Part shown: positions 43,176-51,722 of the stretch, piece after piece
Position numbering within the stretch: the first letter of the stretch is position 1
How the letters are laid out: each line of letters opens with the position of its first letter
Made by a program: the position numbers and the translations under genes
DNA from: Actinobacteria bacterium OV320
GTDB taxonomy: Bacteria > Actinomycetota > Actinomycetes > Streptomycetales > Streptomycetaceae
Assembly (NCBI GenBank): GCA_001298545.1
Contig: LJCX01000025.1
Coordinates: 62,001 to 126,000 of the forward strand
Length of the DNA stretch: 64,000 nucleotides
Reading direction: 5' to 3'
The notes under the pieces: generated by a model
Databases searched by the model: none
Told to the model about the DNA's origin: nothing
What the model saw: the letters and a program-made list of their open reading frames with translations, nothing else

Positions 43176-44335
43176 AGGCACTGCACATCATCACGGGGCT
43201 CGGCGTCGGCGGGGCCGCGCAGCAACTGCGGCTGCTGCTGCGGCACCTGCCGGTCGAGTGCGAGGTGGTGACGCTGACGAACCCGGGGACGGTGGCCGAC
43301 GGGCTGGCGAGCGACGGGGTCCGGGTCGTCCACCTCGGCATGGCGGGCAACCGCGACCTGGCCGCGCTGCCCCGCCTGGTCCGGATCATCCGCTCCGGCG
43401 GCTACGACCTCGTCCACACCCACCTCTACCGGGCCTGCGTGTACGGCCGGCTGGCCGCACGGCTCGCCGGGGTCCGCGCGGTCGTCGCCACCGAACACTC
43501 CCTGGGCGACTCGCAGATGGAGGGGCGGAGACTGACCTCCGGGGTCCGCGCGCTCTACCTGGCCAGCGAGCGGCTGGGCCGCACCACGGTCGCCGTCTCC
43601 CCCACGGTCGCCGACCGGTTGCGCGGCTGGGGGGTTCCCGCCCCCCGGATCGAGGTCGTCCCCAACGGCATCGACCTGGCCCGCTTCCGCTTCGACCCGG
43701 ACGCCCGCCGGCACACCCGGCGCCGCCTCGGCCTGCCCGACCACGCCTATGTCGTCGGCGGCGTCGGACGGCTCACGGCGGGCAAACGCTTCGACGTCCT
43801 CATCCACGCCCTCGCCCGGCTCCCCGCCGACCACTGGCTGTTGCTGGTCGGCGGCGGTCCCGAGGAGAACGTGCTGCGCCGCACCGCGCACGAGGCGGGG
43901 GTCGCCGACCGGGTCCTGTTCACCGGCGAACGCCCCTGCGTCCCCGACGGCACCCCCGGCCCCGACCTGCCCTCCCTCACCTCCGCCATGGACCTGTTCG
44001 TCTCCCCCTCCCCCGAGGAGACCTTCGGTCTGGCCGTCGTCGAGGCGCTGGCCTGCGGCCTGCCGGTGCTCTACGCCTCCTGCCCCGCGATCGAGCAGCT
44101 GCCCGCCCGCGCGAGGGGCGCCCGCCGGGTGACCGGCGGCACCGAGGCGTTCGTCCGCGCGCTGACCGAGGCGCGCGCGCAGCCTCCCGGCCCGCGCACC
44201 GCCTCCGAAGCCGCCCGCCACTACGACATCACCCGCAGCGCCGCCCAGCTCATGGACGTGTACGCGGCCACCGTTTCCGGACCGCCCCTGCTCTCCCCCG
44301 CCACCCCGACACCCCAGGGAGTCAGTTCCCCATGA
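43172..44335 (+). CDS. Glycosyltransferase family 4
   Basis: 387 aa; GTG start overlapping the deacetylase stop. ITGLGVGGAAQQLRLLLRHL is the N-terminal glycine loop. VVPNGIDLARFRF, GGVGRLTAGKRFDVLIHALA and SPSPEETFGLAVVEALACGL form the donor-binding half with the E-x7-E pair. It should extend the repeat unit after the priming step. It is co-transcribed with all neighbours through stop/start overlaps. Confidence 0.92.
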   Translation: MKALHIITGLGVGGAAQQLRLLLRHLPVECEVVTLTNPGTVADGLASDGVRVVHLGMAGNRDLAALPRLVRIIRSGGYDLVHTHLYRACVYGRLAARLAGVRAVVATEHSLGDSQMEGRRLTSGVRALYLASERLGRTTVAVSPTVADRLRGWGVPAPRIEVVPNGIDLARFRFDPDARRHTRRRLGLPDHAYVVGGVGRLTAGKRFDVLIHALARLPADHWLLLVGGGPEENVLRRTAHEAGVADRVLFTGERPCVPDGTPGPDLPSLTSAMDLFVSPSPEETFGLAVVEALACGLPVLYASCPAIEQLPARARGARRVTGGTEAFVRALTEARAQPPGPRTASEAARHYDITRSAAQLMDVYAATVSGPPLLSPATPTPQGVSSP

Positions 44336-44979
44336 CCGAGAACCCCCGCCGCCCCGCCGCCCTGCGCCGCGCCAAGGCGCTCCCGCCCTGGTCCCTGCTC
44401 GCGGCCGGCGCCGTCGCCGGCGGACTGCTCGGCGGCACCTACGGCGTCCTCAAGCCGCCCGCGTACACGGCCACCGCCTATGTCGTCGCCGTCCCCACCG
44501 AGAAGTCCGACCCGGCGTCCGCGCTCGGCTTCGCGCAGGCCTACGGCCGGGTCGCCACGCAGCTGGCGGTGCTCGGGGACGCGCAGGTGTGGGCCGGTGT
44601 GCCGGTGAAGACGCTCCAGCAGAGCGTGCAGACGGCGACCTCGCCGGACGCGCCGATGGTCTCGATCACGGCGACGTCCTCGCGGGCCGACCTGGCCGCC
44701 GACATGGCCAACGCGGTCTCCCGCTCGCTGACCCAGCACGCCAAGAGTTCCAAGGCCGCCACCAACGTCGAGCTCCAGCAGTTCGCCCGCGCGGTCCGGC
44801 CGACCGGCCCCTCCTCGGTGTCGCCGACGGTGACGGGTCTGGTGGGAGCGAGCGCGGGCGGTCTGCTCGGCGGGCTGCTGCTGCTGGTGCGGCCGAGGCG
44901 GGGCCGGGAGGACGAGGCCGCGCGCCCCGCCGCCGTCCCCGGCCCGGCCGTCGCCGCCGAAGCCCACGGAGCGCTGTGA
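44332..44979 (+). CDS. Wzz/Wzc-like chain-length-determinant protein (no kinase domain)
   Basis: 215 aa; ATGA overlap upstream. An N-terminal helix (WSLLAAGAVAGGLLGGTYGV) and a C-terminal helix (VSPTVTGLVGASAGGLLGGL) bracket an extracytoplasmic domain, the topology of polysaccharide co-polymerases. PPAYTATAYVVAVP follows the first helix as in Wzz proteins. The tyrosine-kinase half of Wzc is absent. It probably sets glycan length together with the Wzy-like protein. Confidence 0.82.
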   Translation: MTENPRRPAALRRAKALPPWSLLAAGAVAGGLLGGTYGVLKPPAYTATAYVVAVPTEKSDPASALGFAQAYGRVATQLAVLGDAQVWAGVPVKTLQQSVQTATSPDAPMVSITATSSRADLAADMANAVSRSLTQHAKSSKAATNVELQQFARAVRPTGPSSVSPTVTGLVGASAGGLLGGLLLLVRPRRGREDEAARPAAVPGPAVAAEAHGAL

Positions 44980-46091
44980 AGCCGACGTTCACCACCGAAC
45001 TCGTCACCGACGAGCAGGCCTTCGCCGCCCTGGCTCCTGCCTGGGGCCGGCTGTACCAGCGGTGCGCGAGTGCCACCCCGTTCCAGAGCCATGCCTGGCT
45101 CCACTCGTGGTGGCTGTCGTACGGCAGGCGTGGCCGGCTGCGTCTGCTGGTGGTCCGCGACGGCGCCGAACTCGTCGCCGTGGCCCCGCTGATGGCCGTA
45201 CGCCGACCGCTGCCGGCGCTCGTGCCGCTCGGCGGGGCGATCTCCGACTACGGGGACGTCCTCGTCGACGACGAGCAGGGCGAGCATGCCGTCGCCGCGC
45301 TCACCGAGGGCCTGGCGGCGGCCGCCCGCACCGCGCTGATCGACTTCCGCGAGGTGCGGCCGGGCAGCGCGGTGGAGCAGGTCTACGAGCGGTGGCACGG
45401 CCCCCGGCGGCGGGTGAGCGACTCGGTGTGCCTGGAGCTGCCCGCCGTGCCCATGGACGAGCTGGTGGCGCGGCTGCCGTCGGCTAAGGCCCAGCGGGTG
45501 CGCGCCAAGCTGCGCAAGCTGACCGCGCTGGGCGTCGAGCGTCAGGTCGTGTGTCCGGAGGAGGTCGACTCGGCGCTGCGCCGGCTGCTGGAACTGCACC
45601 AGTTGCAGTGGCAGGGCCGGAAGGTGACGGGCGAGCACCTGCGGACACGGTTCTGCGAGCACCTGGTGCGCTCGGTCGGGCCGATGGTGCGCTCCGGGGA
45701 CGCGGTGGTCACCGAGTTCCGGCTCGACGACGACGTGGTGGCCGTCGATCTGACCCTGCTGTCGCGACGGCTGGCCGGTGGCTACCTCTACGGCGCCCAT
45801 CCCCGGCTGCGCGAACGCAAGGCGGACGTGGCGGTGATGCTGCTCGACGCGTGCGCCGAGCACTCCCGCAGCGGGGGCCGCGCCGCGCTCAGCCTGCTGC
45901 GCGGCAATGAGCCCTACAAGCACCACTGGCGGCCCGAACCGGTCGTCAACCAGCGGCTGCTGCTGGCCCGTCGGCGTACCGCGCCGCTGCTGTCGGCGGT
46001 CGTGTGCGACGTGGCCGCGCGACGGCGGGGCAAGGAGTTGCTGCTCCGGCTGGAGCAGCGGAGGGAGCGTGACGGTGGCGGCAGGTCCTGA
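44976..46091 (+). CDS. BioF2/CelD-like GNAT acyltransferase
   Basis: 371 aa; GTG start overlapping upstream. Tandem GNAT halves: ATPFQSHAWLHSWWLSYGRR is the family-typical entry, LRLLVVRDGAELVAVAPLMA follows, and SLLRGNEPYKHHWRP is the conserved end segment. CelD/BcsL-type proteins of this family are associated with cellulose or exopolysaccharide synthesis and probably acylate sugars or lipid carriers. It is the last gene of the coupled run and ends inside a hairpin. Confidence 0.85.
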   Translation: MKPTFTTELVTDEQAFAALAPAWGRLYQRCASATPFQSHAWLHSWWLSYGRRGRLRLLVVRDGAELVAVAPLMAVRRPLPALVPLGGAISDYGDVLVDDEQGEHAVAALTEGLAAAARTALIDFREVRPGSAVEQVYERWHGPRRRVSDSVCLELPAVPMDELVARLPSAKAQRVRAKLRKLTALGVERQVVCPEEVDSALRRLLELHQLQWQGRKVTGEHLRTRFCEHLVRSVGPMVRSGDAVVTEFRLDDDVVAVDLTLLSRRLAGGYLYGAHPRLRERKADVAVMLLDACAEHSRSGGRAALSLLRGNEPYKHHWRPEPVVNQRLLLARRRTAPLLSAVVCDVAARRRGKELLLRLEQRRERDGGGRS

Positions 46092-46110
46092 CGCGGGCCT
46101 GCCGCCACCG
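46073..46110. terminator. Bidirectional terminator at the end of the polysaccharide operon
   Basis: CGGTGGCGGCAGG (46073-46085) pairs with CCTGCCGCCACCG (46098-46110). The left arm lies in the last codons of the acyltransferase gene. It sits between convergent genes. Confidence 0.8.
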
Positions 46111-46119
46111 CACCGCGGT

Positions 46120-47580
46120 TCACTCGTCGTCCGACCACCAGTCCAGCCGGAAGCACAGCTTGCCGCCGATCCAGTACTCGACCCAGTCGCCCAGGTCCAT
46201 CGGAGTGCAGTTCGCCGTGGGTTGCACGGGAGGCTCGGTCGTGGGATCCGTGGAGGGCGCCGGGGGCGACGGCTCGACGGAGGGTGCCGGACTCGTCGGT
46301 GGCGTGCCCGGCTCGTCGGTGCGGCCGGACATCAACGAGCGGTAGACGGCGGACGCCTGCGGGTTCTGCCCGCATTGCCACACACCGTGCGGGCAGTAGT
46401 CCGTCACCGTGTTGTAGAGCGGTTTGTGCTCGTCCATCCAGGCGAGCATGCGCCGCATGTATTCGGCATTGTCACCGTTGCGGAAGAGTCCCCATTCGGG
46501 ATAGGAAATGGGCTTGCCATGGCTTTTGGCGAAGTCCACGTGTGCCTGGAGCCCGTAGGGTTCTTTCACCTGCTCGTCGAAGGACAGGCCGGTCGGCTGG
46601 TCGTAGGAGTCCATTCCGAGGATGTCGACCGTGTCGTCCCCCGGATAGCACTCGGTCCACGGAACGGCGTCCTTGCCGCGGGTCGGCGTGAAGTCGAACC
46701 TGAATTTCTGGCCCGGCACCGAGCGCATGGTGGAGACGATCCTGTTCCAGTACTTCTTCCAGGCCTCCGGGTCCGGCCCGCACCGATGGGTGTACGTGAT
46801 GCCGTTCATCTCCCAGCCGAGCACGATCACCGTGTCCGGCACCTTCAGCGCGACCAGCCGCTCGGCGAGAGCCCTGAAGTGGTGATCGAACTCCCCGGCC
46901 GCACCCTGCCGCAGGAGCCCGCGCACCTCCTCGTCGGACACCCCCTCCTCGTTGCGCTCCATCATGGGCACGTTGAGGACGAGCATGCGGTCGTCCTTCT
47001 CCAGTCTCCAGTCCGCCCACACGTCGAGGAAGCCGGGCGGACCTTCGATGTTGTGCCACAGGTCGCCCGGCAGGTAGGTGTGGCCGACGCGCAGCTCCGC
47101 GCCCTCCAGCCACTCGCTGAGCTGGGCGATCCGGGCCACGCCCCGGGCGCCGTAGTCGAGGTAGGCGCCGAACGCGGGGGCGCTCTTCGCGGGCGGGACG
47201 ACCGGGGCGGACGGCGTGCCGGTCTCCGCCGGGGCCACCGGCGTCTCGGGGACCACCGGCGTCTGGGGGATCACCGGCGTCTCGGAGGTCACCGGCACCC
47301 CGGGAATCACCGGCGTCTCGGGGGTCACCGGTACCTCGGGGGTCACCGGTGCGGCCGGTGTCGCGCCCGGGACGGGTACGACCGGGCCGGGCTCGGCGGG
47401 TGCGGGGAGGGTCGCCGCGGCCGTCGGGACGGTCGGGGTGGGAGCGGGAGGATCAGCGACCCGCACCACCCCCGCGCCCGCGGCGAATCCAGGTCCGGAC
47501 GCCAGGACGGCCGACGCCGCGACCGCTGCCGCGACGACGGCCAGCCGTCGGGACCGCGCGCGACGCTGCTGTGGAGCCAT
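46120..47580 (-). CDS. Secreted glycoside hydrolase (GH26/clan-A-like) with repeat linker
   Basis: 486 aa from the ATG at 47580, with AAAGGAG upstream. The signal peptide ends GFAAGA. Residues about 45-130 are a Pro/Val/Thr repeat linker (TPETPVIPGVPVTSETPVIP). The TIM-barrel catalytic domain follows (about 135-400): VIVLGWEMNGITY with the acid/base Glu and ISYPEWGLFRNG with the nucleophile Glu, as in beta-mannanase-like clan A enzymes. The C-terminal tail is Pro/Ser/Thr-rich and ends with a small two-Cys module (NCTPMDLG...GGKLCFRLDWW). It probably trims or releases the exopolysaccharide made by the neighbouring genes. Confidence 0.83.
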   Translation of the reverse strand: MAPQQRRARSRRLAVVAAAVAASAVLASGPGFAAGAGVVRVADPPAPTPTVPTAAATLPAPAEPGPVVPVPGATPAAPVTPEVPVTPETPVIPGVPVTSETPVIPQTPVVPETPVAPAETGTPSAPVVPPAKSAPAFGAYLDYGARGVARIAQLSEWLEGAELRVGHTYLPGDLWHNIEGPPGFLDVWADWRLEKDDRMLVLNVPMMERNEEGVSDEEVRGLLRQGAAGEFDHHFRALAERLVALKVPDTVIVLGWEMNGITYTHRCGPDPEAWKKYWNRIVSTMRSVPGQKFRFDFTPTRGKDAVPWTECYPGDDTVDILGMDSYDQPTGLSFDEQVKEPYGLQAHVDFAKSHGKPISYPEWGLFRNGDNAEYMRRMLAWMDEHKPLYNTVTDYCPHGVWQCGQNPQASAVYRSLMSGRTDEPGTPPTSPAPSVEPSPPAPSTDPTTEPPVQPTANCTPMDLGDWVEYWIGGKLCFRLDWWSDDE

Positions 47581-47742
47581 GCCTGCTCCTTTCTCCGCTC
47601 TCACGCAACGCGCAAGGACCGCGCGTTACTGACACACAGTCATATGAAAGTCACACGAAAAGGAATTACGCCACCGCCGTTACGGCTTTCGAGTGTCTCG
47701 ATCGCCCATACCGGTGAACTGAACCGAAGGACCCGGAATCAC

Positions 47743-49086
47743 ATGCCCGAGTCGATGCTCGACACCCGCGTCCCCGCCGTTCTGCTGCGGATCGACCGGA
47801 ATCCCTTTCACCACGGAACGCTGGGTGCCGTGCGCTCTCTCGGCAGAGCCGGAATCGACGTGCACGTGGTCGCCGACTCCACGGGAAGTCCCGTACGCAA
47901 GTCCCGTTTCGTACGCCAGTTGCATCCCCCGCCGCCGCCCGGCGCCACCCTCGCCGACATCGCCGCCACGCTGCTGCGGGTGGCCGCCCGCGTCGAGCGG
48001 CCCGCCGTGCTGATCCCGATGGACGACGCCGGCGCGGTCGCGGTGAGCCGCCTGCGCGAGGAGCTGGCGCCCGCCTACCTGCTGCCGCAACAGCCCGGCT
48101 CGGTGCCCGAACGGGTCGCCGACAAGGCGGAACTGACCAGGCTGTGCGCGGCGGCGGACGTGCCGCACCCGCTCACCGTGATCCCGGACAGCGCGACGCA
48201 GGCCGCCTCCGCCGCCTGGCGGCTCGGTCTGCCGGTGGTGGCGAAGTGGAGCCGGCCCTGGCTGCTGCCCGCCGATTCGGGGCTGCGCAGCACGGTCGTG
48301 GTGCGCTCCACCCAGGAGGCGCGCGACCTGTACCTGCGCACCCCCGAGGCCGGCAGCCAACTGCTGCTCCAGGCCTTCCTGCCGCCGGGCCCGGACCGCG
48401 ACTGGTTCTTCCACGGCTACGCCGACCGCTCCGGGGCGGTCGGCGGCGGCGGCGCCGGCCGCAAACTGTGCGCCTGGCCCCGCGGCGCGGGGCTCACGGC
48501 GGTGGGCGAGTGGACCGAGAACCCGCAGGTGCGCACGCTCGCCCAGCGGCTCACCGACGAACTCGGCTACCGGGGCATCTTCGACCTCGACTTCCGCCGC
48601 TGCGGCGCGACGGGCGACTACCACCTGCTCGACTTCAACCCGCGCCCCGGCGCCCAGTTCCGGCTCTTCGCCGACGGCGCCGGACTCGACGTCGTCCGCG
48701 CCCAGCACCTCGATCTGACCCACCGTCCGCTGCCGGCCGGGATGCCGCTGCCGGGCCGGGCGTTCGTCGTGGAGAACTACGCGCCGCTGGCCGCGCTGCG
48801 AGCGGGCCGCCGCGGCCGTGAGCTGGCCTGGCACGCGGGCGACGACACCGCTCCCGGCCGGGCCATGTGGGGCCTGTGGGGCGCCCATGTCGCCCGCCGG
48901 CTGCTCGACCGGCTGCGCCGGGCCGGTGCCTCGGGCGCGGCCGGGGTCCGGCCCCGCGTGGTCCGCCAGGCGACGCCGCCCACGCCGTCCCTGACGGACC
49001 TGGGCGAACCGCCGCCGGGCGCACCGGCCCCGACCGCGCCCGCCCCGGCCGCACCGACCGACGACGAGAAAGCGAGCAGCTGCTGA
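47743..49086 (+). CDS. ATP-grasp carboxylate-amine ligase
   Basis: 447 aa from the ATG at 47743. The pre-grasp domain has LGAVRSLGRAGIDVHVVADS. The ATP-grasp core has ADKAELTRLCAAADVPHP, GLPVVAKWSRPWLLP (ATP-binding Lys), LLLQAFLPPGPDRDWFFHGY and GYRGIFDLDFRR with LLDFNPRPGAQFRLF (Mg-binding Asp/Asn). These enzymes form an amide through an acyl phosphate; some join amino acids to sugars or polymers. The C-terminal 60 residues are disordered. The stop shares one base with the flavoprotein start. Confidence 0.85.
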   Translation: MPESMLDTRVPAVLLRIDRNPFHHGTLGAVRSLGRAGIDVHVVADSTGSPVRKSRFVRQLHPPPPPGATLADIAATLLRVAARVERPAVLIPMDDAGAVAVSRLREELAPAYLLPQQPGSVPERVADKAELTRLCAAADVPHPLTVIPDSATQAASAAWRLGLPVVAKWSRPWLLPADSGLRSTVVVRSTQEARDLYLRTPEAGSQLLLQAFLPPGPDRDWFFHGYADRSGAVGGGGAGRKLCAWPRGAGLTAVGEWTENPQVRTLAQRLTDELGYRGIFDLDFRRCGATGDYHLLDFNPRPGAQFRLFADGAGLDVVRAQHLDLTHRPLPAGMPLPGRAFVVENYAPLAALRAGRRGRELAWHAGDDTAPGRAMWGLWGAHVARRLLDRLRRAGASGAAGVRPRVVRQATPPTPSLTDLGEPPPGAPAPTAPAPAAPTDDEKASSC

Positions 49087-50330
49087 TGTACGACCTGCTG
49101 GTGGTGGGCGCGGGCCCGTACGGCCTGTCCATCGCGGCGCACGCCGCGGCCGCCGGGCTCAAGCTGCGCGTCTTCGGCCGGCCGATGGCCTCCTGGGGCG
49201 ACAACATGCCGGGCGGGATGTTCCTGAAGTCCGAGCCGTGGGCCTCCAACCTCTCCGACCCCGCTGCCCGCTGGCGGCTCGACGCGTACTGCGCGACCCA
49301 GGGCGTGACGGCCCGGCACGGGGAGCCGATCCCGGTGGAGATGTTCGCCCGGTACGGGCTGTGGTTCGCCCGCAACGCCGTCCCCGAGGTCGACGAGCGC
49401 ACGGTGACCCGGATCGTGCCCCGGCCGGGCGGCTTCGAGGCGATCATCGCGGACGGCGAGACCGTGCGGGCCCGGACGGTCGCGCTCGCCGTGGGCGTCA
49501 TGCCGTTCGTCGAGATCCCGGCCGCCCTGCGCGGACTCTCCCGCGACCTGGTCTCGCACAGCAGCCACCACGGTGACCTCGACCGCTTCCGCGGCCGGGA
49601 CGTCACGGTGATCGGCGGCGGCCAGGCGGCTCTGGAGACGGCCGCCCTGCTCGCCGAACAGGGCTCGCGGGTAAGGGTGTTGGCCCGTGCCGACCGGCTG
49701 CGCTGGAACGACGTTCCGGCGCCGTGGGAGCGCCCGTGGTGGCGGTCGGTCCGCTCCCCGCAGAGCGGGCTCGGCTGCGGCTGGCGCAACTGGTTCTACG
49801 CCGAACGCCCCGGCATCTACCGTCGGCTCCCGGAACCGACCCGGGCGCGCATCGCGGCGACGGCGCTCGGGCCGGCCGGCGCCTGGTGGGTGCGGGACCG
49901 GGTGGAGGGCTCCGTGCGGGTACGTCTCGACCACGAGGTGACGGCGGCGCGAGCGGTCCCGGGCGGGGTACGGCTCGAGGTGGCCGGAGGTGACTCCTTC
50001 GAGACCGAGCACGTGATCGCGGCCACCGGCTTCAAGGCGACCCGTGACCGGCTCGGACTGCTCTCCGGCGAACTGCGCGGGGCGCTGGCCGCGGTGTCCG
50101 ACGGTTCCCCCGAGGTGGGCCGGGACTTCGAGTCGTCCCACCCCGGCCTGTTCCTGGCCGGACTGGTGACGGCGGCCGGCTTCGGCCCGGCGATGCGCTT
50201 CGTGTACGGCGCGAGCTTCACGGCGGGAACCCTCGTCCGGGGCGTACGGCGCCGGCTGCACCTGGGTGTGCCGAGCGGGGCGATCCCGGCACCGGGCCGG
50301 CACGGGGCGGCGGAGACCGTACGGCGTTGA
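49086..50330 (+). CDS. FAD/NAD(P)-binding oxidoreductase (N-hydroxylase/flavin monooxygenase-like)
   Basis: 414 aa; TGATG coupling to the ATP-grasp gene. The FAD site is LLVVGAGPYGLSIAAHAAAA and the NADPH site is DVTVIGGGQAALETAALLAE. ATGFKATRDRLGLL is the ATGF motif of class B flavin monooxygenases. GGMFLKSEPWASNLSDP and WRNWFYAERPGIYRRLP are characteristic of SidA/lysine-N-hydroxylase-like relatives, but the length and coupling fit a dedicated partner of the ligase. It may oxidise the amine or sugar moiety that the ligase attaches. Confidence 0.85.
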   Translation: MYDLLVVGAGPYGLSIAAHAAAAGLKLRVFGRPMASWGDNMPGGMFLKSEPWASNLSDPAARWRLDAYCATQGVTARHGEPIPVEMFARYGLWFARNAVPEVDERTVTRIVPRPGGFEAIIADGETVRARTVALAVGVMPFVEIPAALRGLSRDLVSHSSHHGDLDRFRGRDVTVIGGGQAALETAALLAEQGSRVRVLARADRLRWNDVPAPWERPWWRSVRSPQSGLGCGWRNWFYAERPGIYRRLPEPTRARIAATALGPAGAWWVRDRVEGSVRVRLDHEVTAARAVPGGVRLEVAGGDSFETEHVIAATGFKATRDRLGLLSGELRGALAAVSDGSPEVGRDFESSHPGLFLAGLVTAAGFGPAMRFVYGASFTAGTLVRGVRRRLHLGVPSGAIPAPGRHGAAETVRR

Positions 50331-50342
50331 GCCGGATGGGGC

Positions 50343-50376
50343 GCGGGTGCCGGACGCGAGGGCGTCCGGCACCCGC
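50343..50376. terminator. Bidirectional terminator between flavoprotein and long chaplin genes
   Basis: A 15-bp perfect stem, GCGGGTGCCGGACGC (50343-50357) with 50362-50376, 4-nt loop. Confidence 0.85.
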
Positions 50377-50381
50377 TGCTC

Positions 50382-51617
50382 TCACCTACGGGACGCGGCT
50401 CGGCCTCGCCGGTACAGGACGGCGCCGCCCGCGATGAGCGCCGCGCTGACGCCGGAAGCGGCCAGCAGAGCGGCGCGTTCACTGCCGGTGTGCGGCAGCT
50501 GCGGCGGCGAGCTGTGCTCCTCGCCACCCTCCGGAGGCGTGGTGTACCCACCGTGCGGAGGCTGACCGCCGCCGCCACCGTGCGAAGGCGGGGTCGAGTG
50601 GCCGCCGTGCGAAGGCGGAGTGGAGTGACCGCCACCGGGCGGGGTGCTGCCGCCACCATGCGGAGGCGGAGTGGAGTGACCGCCACCCGGCGGGGTGCTC
50701 CCGCCGCCGTGCGGAGGCGGAGTCGAGTGACCACCACCCGGCGGAGTACTGCCACCACCGTGCGGAGGCGGAGTCGAGTGACCACCACCCGGCGGAGTAC
50801 TGCCACCACCGTGCGGAGGCGGAGTCGAGTGACCACCACCCGGCGGAGTACTGCCACCACCGTGCGGAGGCGGAGTCGAGTGACCACCACCCGGCGGAGT
50901 ACTGCCACCACCGTGCGGAGGCGGAGTCGAGTGACCACCACCCGGCGGCGTCGTGTGACCCCCTCCGGGAGGCGGGGTCGTGTGACCGCCACCGCCGCAG
51001 GTGTCTCCGTAGCCACCGCAGTCGTCCCCGGGACCATGGTCTCCGTGTCCGGAACCCCCGTAACCGGAGCCGCCGTAGCCCGAGTCGTCGTGACCGGAGT
51101 CGCCGTAGCCCGAGTCGCCGTAGCCGGAGTCACCGTGACCGGAGTCACCGTGACCGGAGTCGCCGTGACCGGAGTCGCCGTAGCCGGAGTCGTCGTGCCC
51201 CGAATCCCCGTAACCGGAATCCCCGTAACCGGAATCCCCGTAGCCGGAATCCCCGTAGCCGGAGTCGCCGTAGCCGGAGTCGCCGTAGCCGGAGTCGCCG
51301 TAACCGGAGTCGTCGTCGCGGGGCTCGCCGTCACCGGGCGGTGCGCCGCTTGAGCGATGTCCGTGCGCGGCCGAGAGGTTGGCACAGGAGTTGCCGAACA
51401 CCGGGTTGAGCGCGGCGATGACGTCGACCGAGTTGCCGCAGGCGTTCACCGGGACGTGCACCGGGGCCTGGACGGCGTTGCCCGACAGCACCCCGGGCGA
51501 ACCCTTGGCGGCTCCTTGGGCTGTTGAGTCGGCGAGGGCGTTGCCGCCCGCGCACAGGGACAGAATGCCCGTCGCGGCGGCGGCCGCGACCATTCCCCTG
51601 CTCAGGGTCTGTCGCAA
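50382..51617 (-). CDS. Long chaplin with one chaplin domain, repeat stalk and LPHTG sortase anchor
   Basis: 411 aa from the TTG at 51617 (AGGAAG upstream); an ATG eight codons later is an alternative. The signal peptide ends NALADS. A single chaplin domain (about 31-80; GVLSGNAVQAPVHVPVNACG, NPVFGNSCANL) is followed by about 20 YGDSG repeats (DNA 51051-51318). Six 17-residue His/Gly/Pro repeats (STPPPHGGGSTPPGGG) and a short variable region come next. Then LPHTG, a hydrophobic helix and a basic tail (YRRGRAASRR) form the sortase signal. S. coelicolor long chaplins have two chaplin domains and LAXTG, so this one is unusual. The position beside chpD and the rodlins corresponds to chpA. Confidence 0.93.
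   Translation of the reverse strand: MRQTLSRGMVAAAAATGILSLCAGGNALADSTAQGAAKGSPGVLSGNAVQAPVHVPVNACGNSVDVIAALNPVFGNSCANLSAAHGHRSSGAPPGDGEPRDDDSGYGDSGYGDSGYGDSGYGDSGYGDSGYGDSGYGDSGHDDSGYGDSGHGDSGHGDSGHGDSGYGDSGYGDSGHDDSGYGGSGYGGSGHGDHGPGDDCGGYGDTCGGGGHTTPPPGGGHTTPPGGGHSTPPPHGGGSTPPGGGHSTPPPHGGGSTPPGGGHSTPPPHGGGSTPPGGGHSTPPPHGGGSTPPGGGHSTPPPHGGGSTPPGGGHSTPPPHGGGSTPPGGGHSTPPSHGGHSTPPSHGGGGGQPPHGGYTTPPEGGEEHSSPPQLPHTGSERAALLAASGVSAALIAGGAVLYRRGRAASRR
50640..50950 (-). repeat. 51-bp tandem repeats in the long chaplin stalk
   Basis: Six near-identical 51-bp units encode STPPPHGGGSTPPGGG-type blocks. DNA identity between units is very high, which suggests recent expansion. Confidence 0.88.
51051..51318 (-). 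repeat. 15-bp tandem repeats (YGDSG) in the long chaplin
   Basis: About 18 units of TACGGCGACTCCGGC-type sequence with HGDSG and HDDSG variants. Confidence 0.85.
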
Positions 51618-51651
51618 TCTCGTTGTCTTCCTGCTGGTAGAAGTGGGAAAA

Positions 51652-51689
51652 GCCGGCCCTGGACCACAGGTGTGTCGTCCGGGGCCGGC
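51652..51689 (-). terminator. Terminator of chpD
   Basis: A 13-bp stem, GCCGGCCCTGGAC (51652-51664) with 51677-51689, has one G-T pair. It lies between chpD and the long chaplin gene. Confidence 0.75.
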
Positions 51690-51722
51690 CTCGAACCAGC
51701 CGTACGGCCGGCGTGTCGCGTG

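Noticed and set aside
50640..51318. Regular tandem repeats that could suggest a CRISPR array
   Set aside because: The repeats are contiguous 51- and 15-bp coding units with no unique spacers and lie in frame in the long chaplin gene.
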